The notes under the pieces were generated by a model. The model ran no database searches, was not told the DNA's origin, and saw only the letters and a list, made by a program, of their open reading frames with translations. Positions 63,700 to 64,000 of a stretch of 64,000 bases of DNA are shown in pieces. Origin of the DNA: Nocardioides sp. SR21 (GTDB taxonomy: Bacteria; Actinomycetota; Actinomycetes; Propionibacteriales; Nocardioidaceae); NCBI RefSeq assembly GCF_022761125.1, contig NZ_JAKWJR010000004.1, positions 1 to 64,000 on the forward strand. The letters run 5' to 3'. Both the position numbers and the translations under genes were made by a program. How positions within the stretch are numbered: the stretch's first letter is position 1; every line of letters starts with the position of its first letter.

Positions 63700-64000
63700 G
63701 TGATCACTGCATGGGAGTTCGGCAACGGGGACGTGTTCCTGTCCATGCTCTGGTTCTTCCTGTTCTTCATCTGGATCTGGCTGCTCATCGCGGTCTTCAG
63801 CGACATCTTCCGCAGCGACGACCTGTCCGGCTGGGGCAAGGGCCTCTGGACGGTCTTCGTGATCGTGCTGCCGTACCTCGGTGTGTTCGTGTACCTCATC
63901 GCCCGCGGCAAGAAGATGGGTGAGCACGCGGTGCGCGATGCACAGGCGAGGGACGACCAGATGCGTGCGTACGTCCAGAACGTGACCGGTTCGTCGACGA
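63700..64000 (+). CDS. Two-helix membrane protein, PLDc_N/SHOCT-like, cut by the window end
   Basis: The first 100 codons of a protein that continues past the window. TM1 is SMLWFFLFFIWIWLLIAVFS, and TM2 is VFVIVLPYLGVFVYLIARG, separated by DIFRSDDLSGWGKGLWT. This is the actinobacterial phospholipase D N-terminal-like arrangement, usually followed by a short SHOCT domain. The start is GTG 63700 with GGAGG 8 nt upstream. Function is unknown. Confidence 0.75.
   Translation, partial: MITAWEFGNGDVFLSMLWFFLFFIWIWLLIAVFSDIFRSDDLSGWGKGLWTVFVIVLPYLGVFVYLIARGKKMGEHAVRDAQARDDQMRAYVQNVTGSST

Overview
The window is a 64 kb stretch of chromosome from a very GC-rich actinobacterium. The closest fit is a Nocardioides-type member of the Propionibacteriales. 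This rests on codon use (third positions almost always G or C), the aerobic cobalamin genes, a mycothiol-type DsbA reductase, GPP34 and DUF7144-like proteins, and a dispersed GTCTCGACAGGCTCGACCA-type repeat that I associate with that group. No phage, insertion sequence, CRISPR array or origin was seen. No gene-free stretch exceeds 300 bases; the longest ones (28411-28683, 33281-33565, 41671-41928) are described.

Layout. 1-3.8 kb: tRNA-Arg, a SulP anion transporter and a divergent alkylsulfatase, a probable sulfate-scavenging pair, closed by a strong terminator. 3.9-9.2 kb: a five-gene peptide/nickel-type ABC import operon. 9.3-18.5 kb: small membrane proteins, an Xaa-Pro aminopeptidase, a PrsW-type protease with two dynamin-like GTPases, a chemotaxis receptor under a sigma-28-like promoter, and a single-stranded DNA-binding protein. 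18.6-25.4 kb: EttA, MarR and TetR regulators, a thiolase, a double-hotdog thioesterase, an ECF-like sigma factor and a membrane protein with a long low-complexity tail. 25.6-33.3 kb: truncated haemoglobin, OsmC, MscS channel, DUF5130-like protein, PepN, chromate transporter and DsbA-like reductase; the globin/PepN/DsbA set recalls the Rv2466c-glbO neighbourhood of Mycobacterium tuberculosis. 33.3-41.7 kb: a 32-bp tandem repeat array, GPP34 protein, MetG, a glutamine-amidotransferase-like protein, LysE exporter, methyltransferase, ArfB, CoA-binding protein, a secreted Ig-like protein and an acyl-CoA dehydrogenase.

41.7-60.9 kb is the centrepiece: an aerobic cobalamin cluster with four cobalamin riboswitches. 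Riboswitch 1 leads cobG(short)-cobH-cobIJ-cobM. Riboswitch 2 leads chelatase I/D-cobO-cobBC fusion-cobT-cobD-cbiX-like. Riboswitch 3 leads cbtB-cbtA (cobalt uptake). Riboswitch 4, on the minus strand, leads cobN-cobF-cobK; cobL stands alone on the minus strand. Together they cover cobalt uptake, most corrin-ring methylations, cobalt insertion by CobN plus its AAA/VWA partner, a,c-amidation, adenosylation and lower-ligand activation. Genes for CobA, CobQ, CobU/P and CobS/V are not here. The oddest points are a CobG that ends before its iron-sulfur module, a CbiX-like protein that has lost its first catalytic His and gained a ferredoxin domain, and an in-frame repeat copy inside cobF.

61-64 kb: a LysR regulator facing an unusual dehydrogenase-NTF2 fusion across two clean LysR boxes, a second DUF7144 protein, and a membrane protein cut by the window edge. 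Many genes in the window carry a TANNNT hexamer 6-8 nt before the start codon, suggesting widespread leaderless transcription. All family assignments are by eye, without database searches.
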